This document shows, one piece after another, positions 18,859 through 30,329 of a stretch of 64,000 nt of DNA. This stretch comes from Falciphora oryzae. Lineage: Eukaryota; Ascomycota; Sordariomycetes; Magnaporthales; Magnaporthaceae. The number at the start of each line of letters is the position of its first letter. Position 1 is the first letter of the stretch. The notes beneath the pieces were generated by a model. It was not told the origin of the DNA and ran no database searches. It worked only from the letters and a program-made list of their open reading frames with translations. The position numbers and the translations under genes were made by a program. Location: assembly GCA_000733355.1 (NCBI GenBank), contig JNVV01000002.1, positions 1,041,626 through 1,105,625 of the forward strand, written 5' to 3'.

Positions 18859-21313
18859 ATGAGAGGAAAGGACATCTGGATCACGGCGGCGGCGCTGGGC
18901 GGCAGCGCCGTCGCCCAGTCGCACACGTCGGCGCCGTTCGAGCCGTTCCCGGACTGCGTCGGCGGGCTGCTAGCCTCAAACAAGGTGTGCGACCAGAGCC
19001 TGTCGCCCCCTGAGCGCGCCGCGGCCCTTGTGGCTGCGCTGAACGTGACCGAGAAGATGCAGAACCTGATCAGGTACGTCTTGTCCCGTCTGCCTACCTT
19101 CCTGTGTGCCTGGCATATACAAAAAGGGGTACTGAAAGCAGTGGAACAGCAAGTCCAACGGGTCCACCCGCATCGGCCTGCCCAAGTACAACTGGTGGAG
19201 CGAGGCGCTGCACGGCGTGGCCTACGCGCCCGGGACGCAGTTCCGCAGCGGGCCGGGCGACTTCAACTCGTCGACCTCGTTCCCGATGCCGGTGCTGCTG
19301 GCCGCGTCCTTCGACGACGAGCTTATCCAAAAGATTGGCGACGTCATCGGGACCGAGTCGCGCGCCTTCGGCAACGCGCGCTGGTCCGGCCTCGACTACT
19401 GGACGCCCAACGTGAACCCGTTCAAGGACCCGCGCTGGGGCCGGGGGTCCGAGACGCCGGGCGAGGACATCCTGCGCATCAAGCGGTACGCCGCCTCCAT
19501 GATCAAGGGGCTCGAGGGGCCTACACCGGACAAGGAACGCATGATCGTGTCGACGTGCAAGCACTACGCGGCCAACGACTTCGAGGACTGGAACGGCACG
19601 TCGCGGCATGACTTTGACGCGCGCATCTCGGCGCAGGACCTGGCCGAGTACTACCTGATGCCGTTCCAGCAGTGCGCGCGCGACTCGAGGGTCGGGTCCA
19701 TCATGTGCGCCTACAACGCCGTCAACGGGGTTCCCAGCTGCGCGAACGACTACCTGCTCAACACGGTCCTGCGCGAGCACTGGGGGTGGACCGAGCATAA
19801 CAATTACGTCACGAGCGACTGCGAGGCCGTGCTCGACGTGTCCACGGGGCACAAGTACGCCAAGACAAACGCAGAGGGCACAGCCTTGTGCTTCGAGGCG
19901 GGCATGGACACGAGCTGCGAGTACACGGGGTCGTCCGACATCCCCGGCGCCTACGCCCAGGGCCTGCTAAAGGAGAGCACCGTAGACCGCGCGCTGCTGC
20001 GCCTGTACGAGGCGCTCGTGCGCGTCGGCTACTTTGACGGCAACTCGTCGTCGTTCGCCGGCGTCGGGTGGGGAGACGTCAACGTGCCCGAGGCCCAGAG
20101 CCTGTCGCTGCAGTCTGCCGTGGAAGGCATCGTGATGCTCAAGAACGACGGGACCCTGCCCCTGCCCCTGAGCGGCGGCGGCGGCGGCGGCAAGTGCAAG
20201 AAGAAGAGATCTGAAACCTCGTCGCCCAAGGTAGCCATGATCGGCTTCTGGGCTGACGCGCCCGACAAGCTCAGGGGCGGCTACAGCGGCACAGCCGCGT
20301 ACCTGCACACGCCGGCCTACGCGGCGCGGCAGATGGGGCTCGAGGTCGCAACTGCGGGCGGGCCGGTGCTACAGCACACAGGGGGCAGCAGTAACGACAA
20401 CTGGACGGCCCCCGCGCTCGCCGCGACCGAGGGCGCCGACTACGTCGTCTACTTTGGCGGGCTGGACGAGTCGGCCGCGGGTGAGAACAAGGACCGCATG
20501 GACCTCAAGTGGCCGGCGGCGCAGCTGGCCCTGATCGAGAAGCTCGCGGGGCTGGGCAAGCCGCTGGTCGTGGTGCAGATGGGCGACCAGCTCGACGACA
20601 CGCCGCTGCTGGCCAACAAGGGCGTTGGCGCCATCCTGTGGGCCAGCTGGCCGGGCCAGGACGGCGGCACCGCCGTCATGCAGCTGCTGTCGGGCGCCGC
20701 GGCCCCCGCCGGCCGCCTGCCCGTGACGCAGTACCCGGCCAACTACACGGACCTGGTGGCCATGACGGACATGACGCTGCGTCCGTCGGCGTCGAGCCCG
20801 GGCCGCACGTACCGCTGGTACCCGACGCCCATCCAGCCCTTCGGCTTCGGCCTGCACTACACAAACTTCACGCCCGAGGTCGCCGTGCCCCCGGCGCTGG
20901 GGGGCGGCTCCGCGAGCACCTCGTCGCTGCTCGAGGCGTGCAGGGACCCGCACCCTGAGCGGTGCGCGCTGCCGCCGCTGCGCGTGAAGGTGGCCAACGT
21001 CGGGAGGCGCAAGAGCGACTACGTGGCCCTGGCCTTTGTTTCCGGCGACTACGGCCCGCAGCCGCGGCCCATCAAGACCCTGGCGGCGTACGCGCGCCTG
21101 AGGGCCATCCCCGCGGGCGGCGACGCCGAGGCCGACCTGGCCTGGACGCTCGGCGACATTGCGCGCCACGACGAGAGCGGCAACACCGCCCTGTACCCTG
21201 GCACGTACAAGGTCCAGATCGACGAGCCGGTGCTTGCCACGGCCGAGTTTACCATTACAGGCGAGCCTGTTGTGCTGGACAAGTGGCCCGCCCTGCCGGC
21301 GCCGCCAAACTAA
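18859..21313 (+). CDS. secreted GH3 beta-1,4-xylosidase
   Basis: Releases xylose from xylo-oligosaccharides outside the cell. Two exons: 18859-19073 and 19150-21313; 792 aa. The 76-nt intron uses GTACGT and AACAG in phase 2, which joins QNLI to SKSNGSTRIGLPKYNWWSEA as in the family. The N-terminus MRGKDIWITAAALGGSAVAQ is a signal peptide. GH3 barrel motifs: WWSEALHGVAYAPG, WTPNVNPFKDPRWGRGSETP, CKHYAANDFEDW, and NNYVTSDCEAV, where the Asp (about residue 295) is the expected nucleophile. The alpha/beta sandwich starts at GIVMLKNDGTLPLPL; a fibronectin-III-like domain ends the protein. Several Asn-X-Ser/Thr sites are present. The frame is open upstream to an ATG at 18691, which would add a basic stretch and another hydrophobic segment; the shorter start gives a cleaner signal peptide. 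Confidence 0.93.
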
Positions 21314-21822
21314 GGCACTGAAGGTTGTAACAACTGGAAGGAAGTGATAATGACTTGATGGGGGGTTGGATATGGTGAACGCGGCTTCTCGGCTTCACAC
21401 ATCTTGTGGCGGTAGTCGGGAACGACCATGAAAATCAATTAAAAAAAATAAAAATAAAAATAAAAGGTACATAGTAGAAAAACGAGCATGTGTAAAAGAA
21501 AAGGCAGCACGCGAACCATAAGGGGAAAAGCCTAGTGAGTGAAAAACAGTATACAAACATACACCTGAGCGAATTAATCACCCGGGCCCCATTTTTTCTT
21601 GTTCAATTACTTTTTATTTTTTTCTTTTTTTTTCTTCGCTCGTGGCTAACCTAGATTGCGGCAGCGAAACAGACTGGCCAAGCTTTTCTGTATGCCCTAG
21701 CATCAAAACGAAAATGACCAGTGCAAATAGCCCCGACTCAAAATGAGCTACCATTATATGACGACGTGCGTAGAAAAACCAGATAGGGCTGGCGCTGCAG
21801 ACGCGTGCTCTCCCAACACTCT
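21314..21822. other. convergent 3' intergenic region
   Basis: 509 bp between the 3' ends of the GH3 gene (plus) and SND1 (minus). It contains AT-rich stretches (AAAATAAAA repeats around 21440-21465 and T-rich tracts around 21600-21635) that probably serve 3'-end formation on both strands. Confidence 0.55.
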
Positions 21823-24489
21823 TTAGTCCTCAGTCAGGTCGCCGTACTCCCACATGCCAAGCCGGTCCTGCTTGGCCTGGGTCTCGGCCTCACGGAGGCT
21901 CTTGAGCGTCGACTCAAACACCTTGCTGCGCTCCCAGCCCCTGAGCTTGCGGGGCACCATGGCGTGCCCGTTGAGCACCACGTCGCGGTTGACCGAATCG
22001 GCCACGCCAGGGAGCTTGCCCTTGCCGGCCTCGGGGTCGAAGATGGTGATGTAGCTGACGTTCTCCTTGGAGTCCACAAAGTCAAAGCTGCCCACCAGCC
22101 GTTTGCCCTCGGTTGCCCGCGCGATAAAGTCCACCGCGTCGAGCGCGTAGTCGGGCGAGTTGACGGGGATCTCGACGAAAGACAGCATGGCGTCTGTGGC
22201 CTGCGGCTTCAGCTTCTGCGTGCTGAACTGCGGCTGGTCCAGGGCCCGCAGCTTGGCCCACGGCTGCTTCTCGCTATTGCCATAGTCGATGTACATCACC
22301 TCGGCAACCTTGGCCGCCCGGTCGTTGGATCGGATGCGTGCCCGGTACCACTGCCCGTCTGCCGAGAACCTGGCCGCCACCAGCTCGCCCATCTTGGGGT
22401 TCTCCTTGCCGCCCGTGTTGTTCTTGGGGTCGTTGTGGAACTTCTTGAACTCGGTCATCATGGTCTCGAGGGCCGCCGTGCCCTTGCCCACCTCCTGGAT
22501 CTTGAGCCTGCCGTTAGACTCAATGTTGGTGACGACAATGTCGCGATAGTCCTCGGGCTTTCTGTCGATTGTTGTCGATTCGAGCGCAGAGGTAACCTCG
22601 GCAACACCGTCGTCGTGCTCCTCATCCTGCGAGGGCTCCCAGTCGTGCCACATGCCCTTCTTGGCCTCCTTGGCCCGCTTCTCAGCAGCGTTGAGCTCTG
22701 CGGCGTTGCCCGACTTCTCGGCGGAGTACTGGTGCACCGACGCGAGGCCCTCCTCGACTAGTGTCTTGGCAAAGCTTTCCCGGTTGATGTACAGGTCGCC
22801 GATGAAGCCGCCGACCTTGTCCATATCGTGGATGTCCACCTCGCAGTCACGCTGGTTGCAGCGCTTGTTGGCGAGGTCAAGCGCCTCCTGCCCAAAGGGC
22901 TCACCCTTGTCCTGTGCCGGGTTCCGGCCTGGGGCGCGCGGCGCGCGGATGCCGCCCAGCACGAGCGTCAACTTGACTCCCTCCCGGGGAATCAGAATCG
23001 TGAAGCGCGAGCCCGACTTGCAGAAGTCAACGATGGCCGGGACCTTCTTCTGCCGCTGGAGGACCGAGAGCTGGATCCTCGCCCTCTGAACCGACTCAGA
23101 CGCATCGGTGTATTGCCTGGCCTTAGGCGCCTTGCCGGACCACATGCCCTTACCCTCAGTCTTGGCCGTCTCCTGGGCGACCAGAAGCTCGTCATAGTTG
23201 GGCGCCCGGTCGGTGTCGTCCTTGCGGTGCCGAATCACGGAAGCGTAGCCCTCTTGCACGAGCTGCAGGCCAACGTTCTTGCCACCCTGAACAACAGTCG
23301 CGACATCGCGGGCCTCGAAGTCTCCCTCTGCGGGCCTTGACCCGTCGATCGTCAGCTGAACGTGCTTGCCGATGAGGCGCTTACGCAGGAACTCCTTGGC
23401 CTCGTCACGGAACGGCGCCTCGGCCGACTCGGCCGCCCGCGGCCCGCGCACGCTGCTGATGTTGACCCGGCTCTCGTCGCCGTTCTTTTTTCGGACAATA
23501 ATGGCGTCGGCACCGATGATCTTGGCCACTGTCACGTCTTGGCTACCAGCCTCAGCAGCCTTGGCAACGTGGTGCTTGTGCAGCCGCAGCTTGGCCGCCT
23601 GCGCCTTCTTTTCGGCGGCCCGGAGAGCAGCCATGCGTTCGCCAAGCATAGTCGAGTGGAAGTCGTTGCAGCGTGCGAGGCCCTCCGCCAGCAGGAACTC
23701 GGCGATGTTGCCCCGCGGGTGGATGATGGAGGCAACCAGGCTGCCCTGCGGGCTTGCTCCCACCATGTCGATCTTGACCTTGCGCTGCAGCAGACGCGTC
23801 TCCACGAAGGCCTTAGCTTCGTTGCCGTGCTCCTCGGCGGCCTGGGTGACGCCGTTAGGGCCTGTCCTCTCGGTCGCCGGGGTGCGGATGCCGGCCAAGA
23901 GCGTCATGACCTGGCAGTGCTTCTTCTCCGAGAGCAGCAGACGGACGAGAATGCGGTCGCCGCTAAAGATACGCTCGATGACGCCGTCGACCGTCTTACC
24001 CTTCCACTCGTTCATGAAGTCGGGGCCGCCCAGGTCGTTCTGGACCTCGATGTGGCCGCCAGAGCCGACCCACAGGCCATTGCTCTCGGTCCTGGCCTGG
24101 GACTCGAGGGAGCGCAGGGCCTCAAGCCTCTGCAGGGCCTCCTCGTCCTCCTCCTTCTTGCCAGCATCCTCGCGGACCCTGACCCAGCCGGCCTTGACAA
24201 GAGCGTCGGGCAGCTCCGGGCCGGCCTTGACGATGGCGGTGCCGTACTCGCGGCCGGAGCTCGGGATGGTGTACAAGACCTTGCATTGCACGGGCTTTCC
24301 GATGGCAGCCTCCCTGAGGAACTCACGCGACTGGAAGGCAAAGGCCTCGTCGCCGTCCTTGCTGAGCCGAGGGGCGCTGACAAAGGCGAGCGAAAAGGTG
24401 CGCTCCAGGTTCGGGTTGTTGGGGCTCGAGAGCACAAGGGTGTCGCCGCTTAAGACGGACTTGACGTTGGCCACGAAAGTCTTGGACAT
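21823..24489 (-). CDS. SND1: Tudor staphylococcal nuclease (SND1 / Tudor-SN)
   Basis: A single exon encoding 888 aa. Tudor-SN proteins act in RNA metabolism: stress granules, transcription co-activation, cleavage of edited or small RNAs. Four staphylococcal-nuclease-like repeats follow each other: FVANVKSVLSGDTLVLSSPN (residues about 4-140), VDGVIERIFSGDRILVRLLL (about 175-320), VTVAKIIGADAIIVRKKNG (about 330-480) and PAIVDFCKSGSRFTILIPRE (about 510-650). A Tudor domain comes next (MGELVAARFSADGQWYRARI, with MYIDYGNSE), and a fifth partial nuclease fold closes the protein. The start MSKTFVANVK at 24489 was chosen; the frame is open 36 codons further but only MSK matches the family N-terminus. 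No introns are visible in 2.7 kb, unusual beside intron-bearing neighbours. Confidence 0.95.
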   Translation of the reverse strand: MSKTFVANVKSVLSGDTLVLSSPNNPNLERTFSLAFVSAPRLSKDGDEAFAFQSREFLREAAIGKPVQCKVLYTIPSSGREYGTAIVKAGPELPDALVKAGWVRVREDAGKKEEDEEALQRLEALRSLESQARTESNGLWVGSGGHIEVQNDLGGPDFMNEWKGKTVDGVIERIFSGDRILVRLLLSEKKHCQVMTLLAGIRTPATERTGPNGVTQAAEEHGNEAKAFVETRLLQRKVKIDMVGASPQGSLVASIIHPRGNIAEFLLAEGLARCNDFHSTMLGERMAALRAAEKKAQAAKLRLHKHHVAKAAEAGSQDVTVAKIIGADAIIVRKKNGDESRVNISSVRGPRAAESAEAPFRDEAKEFLRKRLIGKHVQLTIDGSRPAEGDFEARDVATVVQGGKNVGLQLVQEGYASVIRHRKDDTDRAPNYDELLVAQETAKTEGKGMWSGKAPKARQYTDASESVQRARIQLSVLQRQKKVPAIVDFCKSGSRFTILIPREGVKLTLVLGGIRAPRAPGRNPAQDKGEPFGQEALDLANKRCNQRDCEVDIHDMDKVGGFIGDLYINRESFAKTLVEEGLASVHQYSAEKSGNAAELNAAEKRAKEAKKGMWHDWEPSQDEEHDDGVAEVTSALESTTIDRKPEDYRDIVVTNIESNGRLKIQEVGKGTAALETMMTEFKKFHNDPKNNTGGKENPKMGELVAARFSADGQWYRARIRSNDRAAKVAEVMYIDYGNSEKQPWAKLRALDQPQFSTQKLKPQATDAMLSFVEIPVNSPDYALDAVDFIARATEGKRLVGSFDFVDSKENVSYITIFDPEAGKGKLPGVADSVNRDVVLNGHAMVPRKLRGWERSKVFESTLKSLREAETQAKQDRLGMWEYGDLTED

Positions 24490-26346
24490 GGTGGGCGAGT
24501 AGCAATACCGGGAAGCAGGCCCCAAGGGACGAAAGCGAGGAAGAGTGTGGAGCAAGGGGGATCTGTGTCTTGTGGTCAGTCTGTGTTGGCCTGACAAAAT
24601 CGTAATATCGACGAAATGACGGTGCTAGGCTAAAGGCAGTCGGGCTCGTCTCCCAAGTGAAAAGGGGAGGGAAGAGAATGCAGCTCCTGGCTCGGTGGGA
24701 GAGTTGCATGGTGCGACGCTGGCCGCCGAGAGCAGAGATACCTCTAGCTACCCAACCACCGGCTTTCAGGGGCTCTGGGTCGCCGGACGGGTAGGCACGG
24801 GGCGCAGAGCTGAGTGCGGGCCGGGGCCGGACATGTATTTCCCGCCAGCCAAAGTGTCTCCCATGCGGGGCGCCGATTTGGAGAGGCCCGGTTGGCTGGC
24901 TGTGAAGACGAGGCCACAGTACATGGACACCTGGCAACTAACTGGGCCCAGCCTGCAGACTCCCGCAAGCTACGGAGGTGGTGATATGATGCATCATGTG
25001 CGTACGTGCGTGCGGGTGGTATGATGGTATGGTGGTATAGATAAGTGAGCGGGACGCAGCAACCTCAGCCTCCAGCGGCTGTTGCAGTGCGGCGTGCTCC
25101 CAAGAACGAAACAGCCGACAGACGGCTAGGCGCTGCTGCCGCTAGGCAGAGGGGTTATGTATGCCGATGGGTTGGCGTTTTGGGCTGGAGGATAGGAGTC
25201 ACGCACGAGATGCGCTTGTCTGGGGCAGGACAAGGAGGCGTGGTACTTGGCTGGTGTAACAAGGCGACTGAACAGGCGACGGGCAGTTGACGGGTAGCAG
25301 ACAGGTAGACTGCCTAGCTTAGGTCCGGCGTGTATGTCCACGTGCAGAGAGACACGGCAGCTGCAACTAAGGGAGAGAAACAAAGGGGCAGGGAGCTCGA
25401 CCGAGAAAGCAGAAGGACAAAGCAGACCAAGGAAAGCGGGAAACAAGAGGTGTCGTGTGTCACGTACCAGTGGCCAGAAGCGTGCATCGAGCAGTCGTGA
25501 AATTCAAGCAGCCGCAAAGCGCGTGTTTTTTGGGCACCTGCAATGGGGAAATCGAGGCAGGTTAGGTGGTTGGGGGTGGAGAGGCGAACAAGGAAACAGA
25601 GGAGCTCGTTCTTTTTTGCGTTTTGTGTTTGGTGCGTGCCGAGGGTTCGATAGAGAGTTGTGGGAGCTGGGCTGAGATCAGAGTGCGTACGGTGTAGCTT
25701 GACCGCCGTAACCTCAAAGCGTCTGCTCACTTTCAGCGCGGGCAGTCTCAAACAGAACAGCTGTTCACCCGCCCCAGCTCTGCGGCAGCGGAATGTGGGG
25801 GAGGAAGCTCTGCTGTCACTTTCAGGGGCCAACCCGACAGGGGGGGTGGAGCTCGAGGGGAAATGATTGGAGGGCCCCGCCTCCTTGCTGGTCCAACGGC
25901 TCGAGCTGTTTCCCACCAACCACCACGTCACTTCATTTGCTCAGAGCTCGATCATTCCTTGCCTTGATTGTCCCCATACATCACCCGAGTCCAAGTCCAT
26001 ATAGAATAAATTAAAGGTGGCTGTTGTGACCATCCAGTACTGAACAAAACGTATTTGCGCGGGGCACTAGTAGCACTGTTACTGACTGACGTCAGGGATG
26101 GAGCGCAGGGAGAGGTAGGCACCAAGCCAAGCTGGAAACGAGTTGTACTGAATGCTTCTCCAGGCATGTATGTATGGAGTTTTGTTCAGACTACAGCTGT
26201 CTGTAGACTATCACCGATCTAGACCTGCTAGGGCCATAAGTACACGACACCAGTCCTCGGCTCGCGTCCTGGCGAACTCAGCCAACTATTGCGTGTCCGA
26301 GCCCGCACCATATTCCAGTCTTGATCCATTGCATCTCCTATCCCTT
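24490..26346. other. intergenic region
   Basis: About 1.9 kb between two minus-strand genes: promoter of SND1 and 3' flank of SOD1. Open frames here (for example 25314-25931 minus) lack conserved motifs and are judged spurious. No RNA gene seen. Confidence 0.5.
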
Positions 26347-27262
26347 TTAGGCGCAGATACCAATGACGCCGCAAGCCGGGCGGCCACCGGCGTTGCCAGT
26401 CTTCTTGCTCTCGGCATGGCCGCCCTGGCCGAGGTCGTCGGTGCCGGCGTGAACGACGACGGTACGGCCGATGACGCTCTCCGGGCCGATCAGCTTGATG
26501 AGCTTGTCCTCGACGGAGCCGCTGGAGTTGCCCTGCGCGTCCGTCTCGAAGTTGCCGAGGTCACCAACGTGGCGGTTCTCGTCGCCAGGGGCGCCGTGCT
26601 CCTTGTTGTGGGGGTTGACTATAGCGAACCATCAGATCCCAGAGTCCAGGCGTATTTGGTAGAGACGGAGGAACCAAGGATAGGGAGAGAAAGGCGACTA
26701 TGACATACAGTGGGGGCCGGCAGAGGTGCAGCCGTTGGTGTTGTCGCCGAAGGTGTGGATGTGGAAGGCACGCTTGGCGTTAGGGTCGTTGCCGCTGAAG
26801 TTCCAGGTCACCTTGGTGGGGCCAGACTCGGACTCCTGCTCGAACGTGACGCTGCCGCTCACCTGGACGGTGGCGTTGGGGTCGGGGCGGAGGACGGCGA
26901 CTGCTCGAGGGGGGTTCGTTAGTTAAAAGGCCCATGGCGTGAACCCAACCGGCCGGGGTCTGGGAGCCACCATCCCCCGGGTTCCAGGAGGGCGGGTGTA
27001 GCCGCTAATCCCCGGGCCGGCACGAATGAGGATGGCGAGGATGACGGGCGGCCATCAAGGTTACGCGTGGGTGTGTGCAGCCATGAAAATATGCTCAATC
27101 AAGCGCATCGGAACGGCACGAGCACCTGGATGGTAGCCCCGATGTGGATGTTCATTGGATGGATGGCGGGGTAATTCGTGGAAATGACAAGGCGATGGAT
27201 GGAGGTGTAGTGAGATATAAAATGCGTCCTGGGCTTGCTTCCTACGTACCGGCCTTGACCAT
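26347..27262 (-). CDS. SOD1: Cu/Zn superoxide dismutase
   Basis: Dismutates superoxide in the cytosol and mitochondrial intermembrane space. Three exons: 27262-27250 (13 nt, MVKA plus one base), 26900-26709 and 26618-26347; 158 aa. Introns are 349 nt (GTACGT...GAGCAG, phase 1) and 90 nt (GTATGT...CTATAG, phase 1). Copper ligands are in HIHTFGDNT (His51, His53), GPHFNPH (bridging His68) and VVVHAGTDD (His125). Zinc ligands are His68, His76, His85 and Asp88 (RHVGDLGN). Cys62 and Cys151 form the conserved disulfide, and the [15 protein letters not shown]-terminus is canonical. The tiny first exon is supported by the family N-terminus [11 protein letters not shown]. The first intron is long for the window. 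Confidence 0.97.
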
Positions 27263-30200
27263 TTTGACGATTTGAGTTGGGTTGGGTTGGTTGGTTTTGG
27301 TGATTTGCTCGTGGATTTTTAAAGTGAGGGTTTCAAGAAGGGAGTAGATAGGAGGGGTGAGAGGAGTGGGAGCAAAGGAGCAAGAAAAGGGCTCCAGCTC
27401 GTCACCCGAACCAGCCGAGCAGAGGGGACCACCTACTCAGGCCAACCAAGGTCGGAGATCCGAGCCCGAGTAAAACCTTCGATCCGGGCCAGACCCAGAG
27501 GTGGGGGAGGGGGTCGGGTCGCTGTTCCAGCATGGAAGGCCGTCACTGAGAGCACGGCTTGCGGCGCTTTGGCGCTCCTGTCTGGTCTGCCCCGCTCTCG
27601 CCGTTTGCTGCTTCCATCCGACTCTGCCGCCTTGGACCCAATTGCGGAGCTGGGAGCTCTGCTGTTGCACCAGCCTCCCGTCATCCAGTGCATGAGAAGC
27701 TGCGGGCGAGGGGTGAGGGGTGCTGACAAATGGAATGGCGATTCCGTCATAAGCACTACCATACCCACCAAGAGGAGAGGAGAGACGAGCCAGTGCCGAT
27801 GTTCGGCATCCGACATGCATAACCCGCGTGGGAAGAAAGCAAGCCACCGAACGGATCGAGGGAAGCAATGTCAAACATCTGAACATGCGTGCGCGAGGTT
27901 GGTGGCAGGTAACTGTCGAAACCAAATCCCGATTGGTCTTATACTTGGGCCTCTGATATAAACGAGACTTTGCTTGGCTTGTCAGATGAGGGCCACCTGG
28001 ACCACCGCCGTAGGGCTCTTTCCCTTTCTCTGTGGCTGCACCCTGCTGTGCATAGAAAGTACCGTGGGACACTTACGCGGCAGCTTGGTCAGGTATGTGG
28101 AGGGTTAAGGGGCTTTCTTTCACCTTTTATCCCTCTCTATTTTGTCGGTCCCTCGTCCCGAGCGGAGCGCGACCCGGCGGCGGCTGGCTGGATCCACAAA
28201 CGGCCCGGACGTTTCCCTAAACCAATAGCTGGGGCGCTCGCTTTAGGGTTCACGTGCTGCTGCCGCGAGGGAAGAGGATGAGGGCCGGCATGCCGTAGCA
28301 CAAATCCTTCCTCGGAGGTCGACTATGCCAGCCCCCCAAGGGGCCACCAATCTGCAGGGTGACTTATTCTACCTAGCTGGGACTTACGACCACCGCCCAT
28401 GTAATGTTACAGAACACCAGCCCAATCTCAACTAAGCTCAACATCTGTGGAGAAGACGCGTGTCACACTATAAAAAGCAGCCGCAAGTAGAGGGGCATCA
28501 GCGAGTCCGGTCAGGCCCGACTAGTTGGCAGAAGCAGACTTGGATTTGACATGTGTCACACCGTTGGGCTGTCGAGGCAGACGCAGCGTGTGCAGCGACT
28601 ATCACGCATCCTCGAGGTCAAAAACTGCAGACAATCCGACAGGCTGCGTGTGTCTGTGGCTTGAACTCGATGGCGGCAACGAGCACCCCGGCAACTGAGG
28701 GAACCTCCCAGGGCCCCCCAAGAAGAAAATGGGGATCTTGGCACAGCCTGAGCACCTGCGGTTGGCTTGTCTGTTCGCCTGGCGTCACTGCCCCACAACT
28801 TCACTGTCGATCAAATCGCCTCTGCCCCGGGTCGACTGAGGCATGTTGGCTCGCTGGCATGTTTCTGGATACACGGGATCTGCCATGTATGTAGTCTTTG
28901 GTGGCAGACAGTGACGGGACCTGAATCTCATGAGGCAGGCCCTTGTGTTTCTCTGCAGCCTTTTCCCCTCGAGTCGTTGTCAAAGGAATGGGTGAGTGCT
29001 TCGAAAAACCGGAACGAAGGAGTCAAGACAGACCAACCAGACCCTGCATCAAATGCACGACAGGGATCGATACATCAAAAAGAAGGAGAGAAAAAAAAAG
29101 ATATAAAAAACACGAGTTTAAATAGCGGCCAGCCAGATGCGGTAAAGAAACGTCGAGGAACAGGACACACGCCTACGCCCAGTGCCAGTTCGCCGTCACA
29201 AGCCCGTACAAGATTAAGCTGCGACCGGCTACAACGTCGTGAGGGGAAGGTTTGCACCGAGTGTGTGAGGATTGAGAAGCAGACAGGAAGAATAAGGTCA
29301 AGTGGAGGCCAAGCGTGTGCGTCGCAGCGGTTTTCTAGCAACGGCCGGCCGAGCAGCCGAAATGGAGCTGTCGTCGCACTGTAATCAACTTGGCACGCAC
29401 GGCCCTGGGCTGGTGGGCTGGTTGCTGCCGGGCGCTTGCAAGTATGGATGAATGACATCCACCATCTGACCTCGACACGGTGTGAGGGTCGCTCCTACAC
29501 GCACTGGCTAGCGCTCACCCGGACTGGGCATTTGTTTCGCGATGATAATGCTGTCCTGGGATGGTAGGGCGCAGAGGCGGCACGCAGAGCATTCAGCCTG
29601 ACAGAATTCTCCGAGAATGTGATCAGTCCTGTCCTGGCCTTTTTCTCTCACACCGACACCAGAACCTGTGGATTATTGTCGGTGGCAGAATCAGGAAAAC
29701 GCCGACGACGACGCCGCGCAACGAGCGAGCCACCCTGTGGCCATCCTTTCGCAGTGTTTTGCGACCCCTGTGGAGACAGCGGAGATCCACCTGCAGTTGC
29801 GACGCTGGTTCGATTGGGAGGTCTCCAGCCCACCACCTGCCACACCAAAAACGCCGTAGGGCCAGAGTCGACATTTGGGCGTCTCAACGCCTGAAAGCGA
29901 CAACCTTCCCGAGTCCTATTCGCAGCCAGATAGTCCTCCAACGCCATTGTCGCAAGGGCCCATCCAGGAAGGCTAGGTGCGCGCCCATCGCTTTTAATTG
30001 CGCAGAATACCCCGGCCTGCGTGACTTGGCCGGCCTTTGCTCTCCCCTCTTTTAGGTTTCCTGCGCCTCCCTGCATGGTTGGAGTTGGACAACCGACCCC
30101 GTGAGCCAGATAGACTCGAGGCCCCTCCCGACCACAGGACCCGACAAGCAGCAACACACCACCGTCATCAGCCCGGTTGCTCGCGATTCGCGCCATCGCC

Positions 30201-30329
30201 CGCTCTCCCTCGGGCCGGCAATCAATCCGTCGCGCAGCCGATTTTGTTTTTACCCCTCGCCCCGACGGCCTCAGCCAGGCCGCAATCCTACGGCCCGCCT
30301 CGACCCGACTCGACTCGACTTCCTCGGAC
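27263..30329. other. large divergent intergenic region (SOD1 / ROM2)
   Basis: 3 kb between divergent genes. The SOD1 side begins with a TTGGG/TTGG-rich tract (27275-27300; pyrimidine-rich on the SOD1 strand). A TATAAAAA box-like element lies at 28469-28476, with an ATG-started 37-codon frame at 28551 that I do not call. The last 300 bp before 30330 look like a pyrimidine-rich 5' leader of the RhoGEF gene. No protein gene is supported. Confidence 0.5.

Noticed and set aside
19074..19141. Alternative GH3 splice ending at GCAG (19141)
   Set aside because: It needs a phase-0 donor (GTCTTG) far from consensus; GTACGT with AACAG at 19149 keeps frame and matches the family segment.
28551..28664. 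37-codon ATG frame after a TATA-like box
   Set aside because: Too short and without conserved features to call; kept only as a low-interest observation.
30177..30329. Upstream extension of the ROM2 frame
   Set aside because: The added 51 codons come from a pyrimidine-rich leader and have no protein character; MSFNSDGRRYGH at 30330 starts the expected low-complexity N-terminus.
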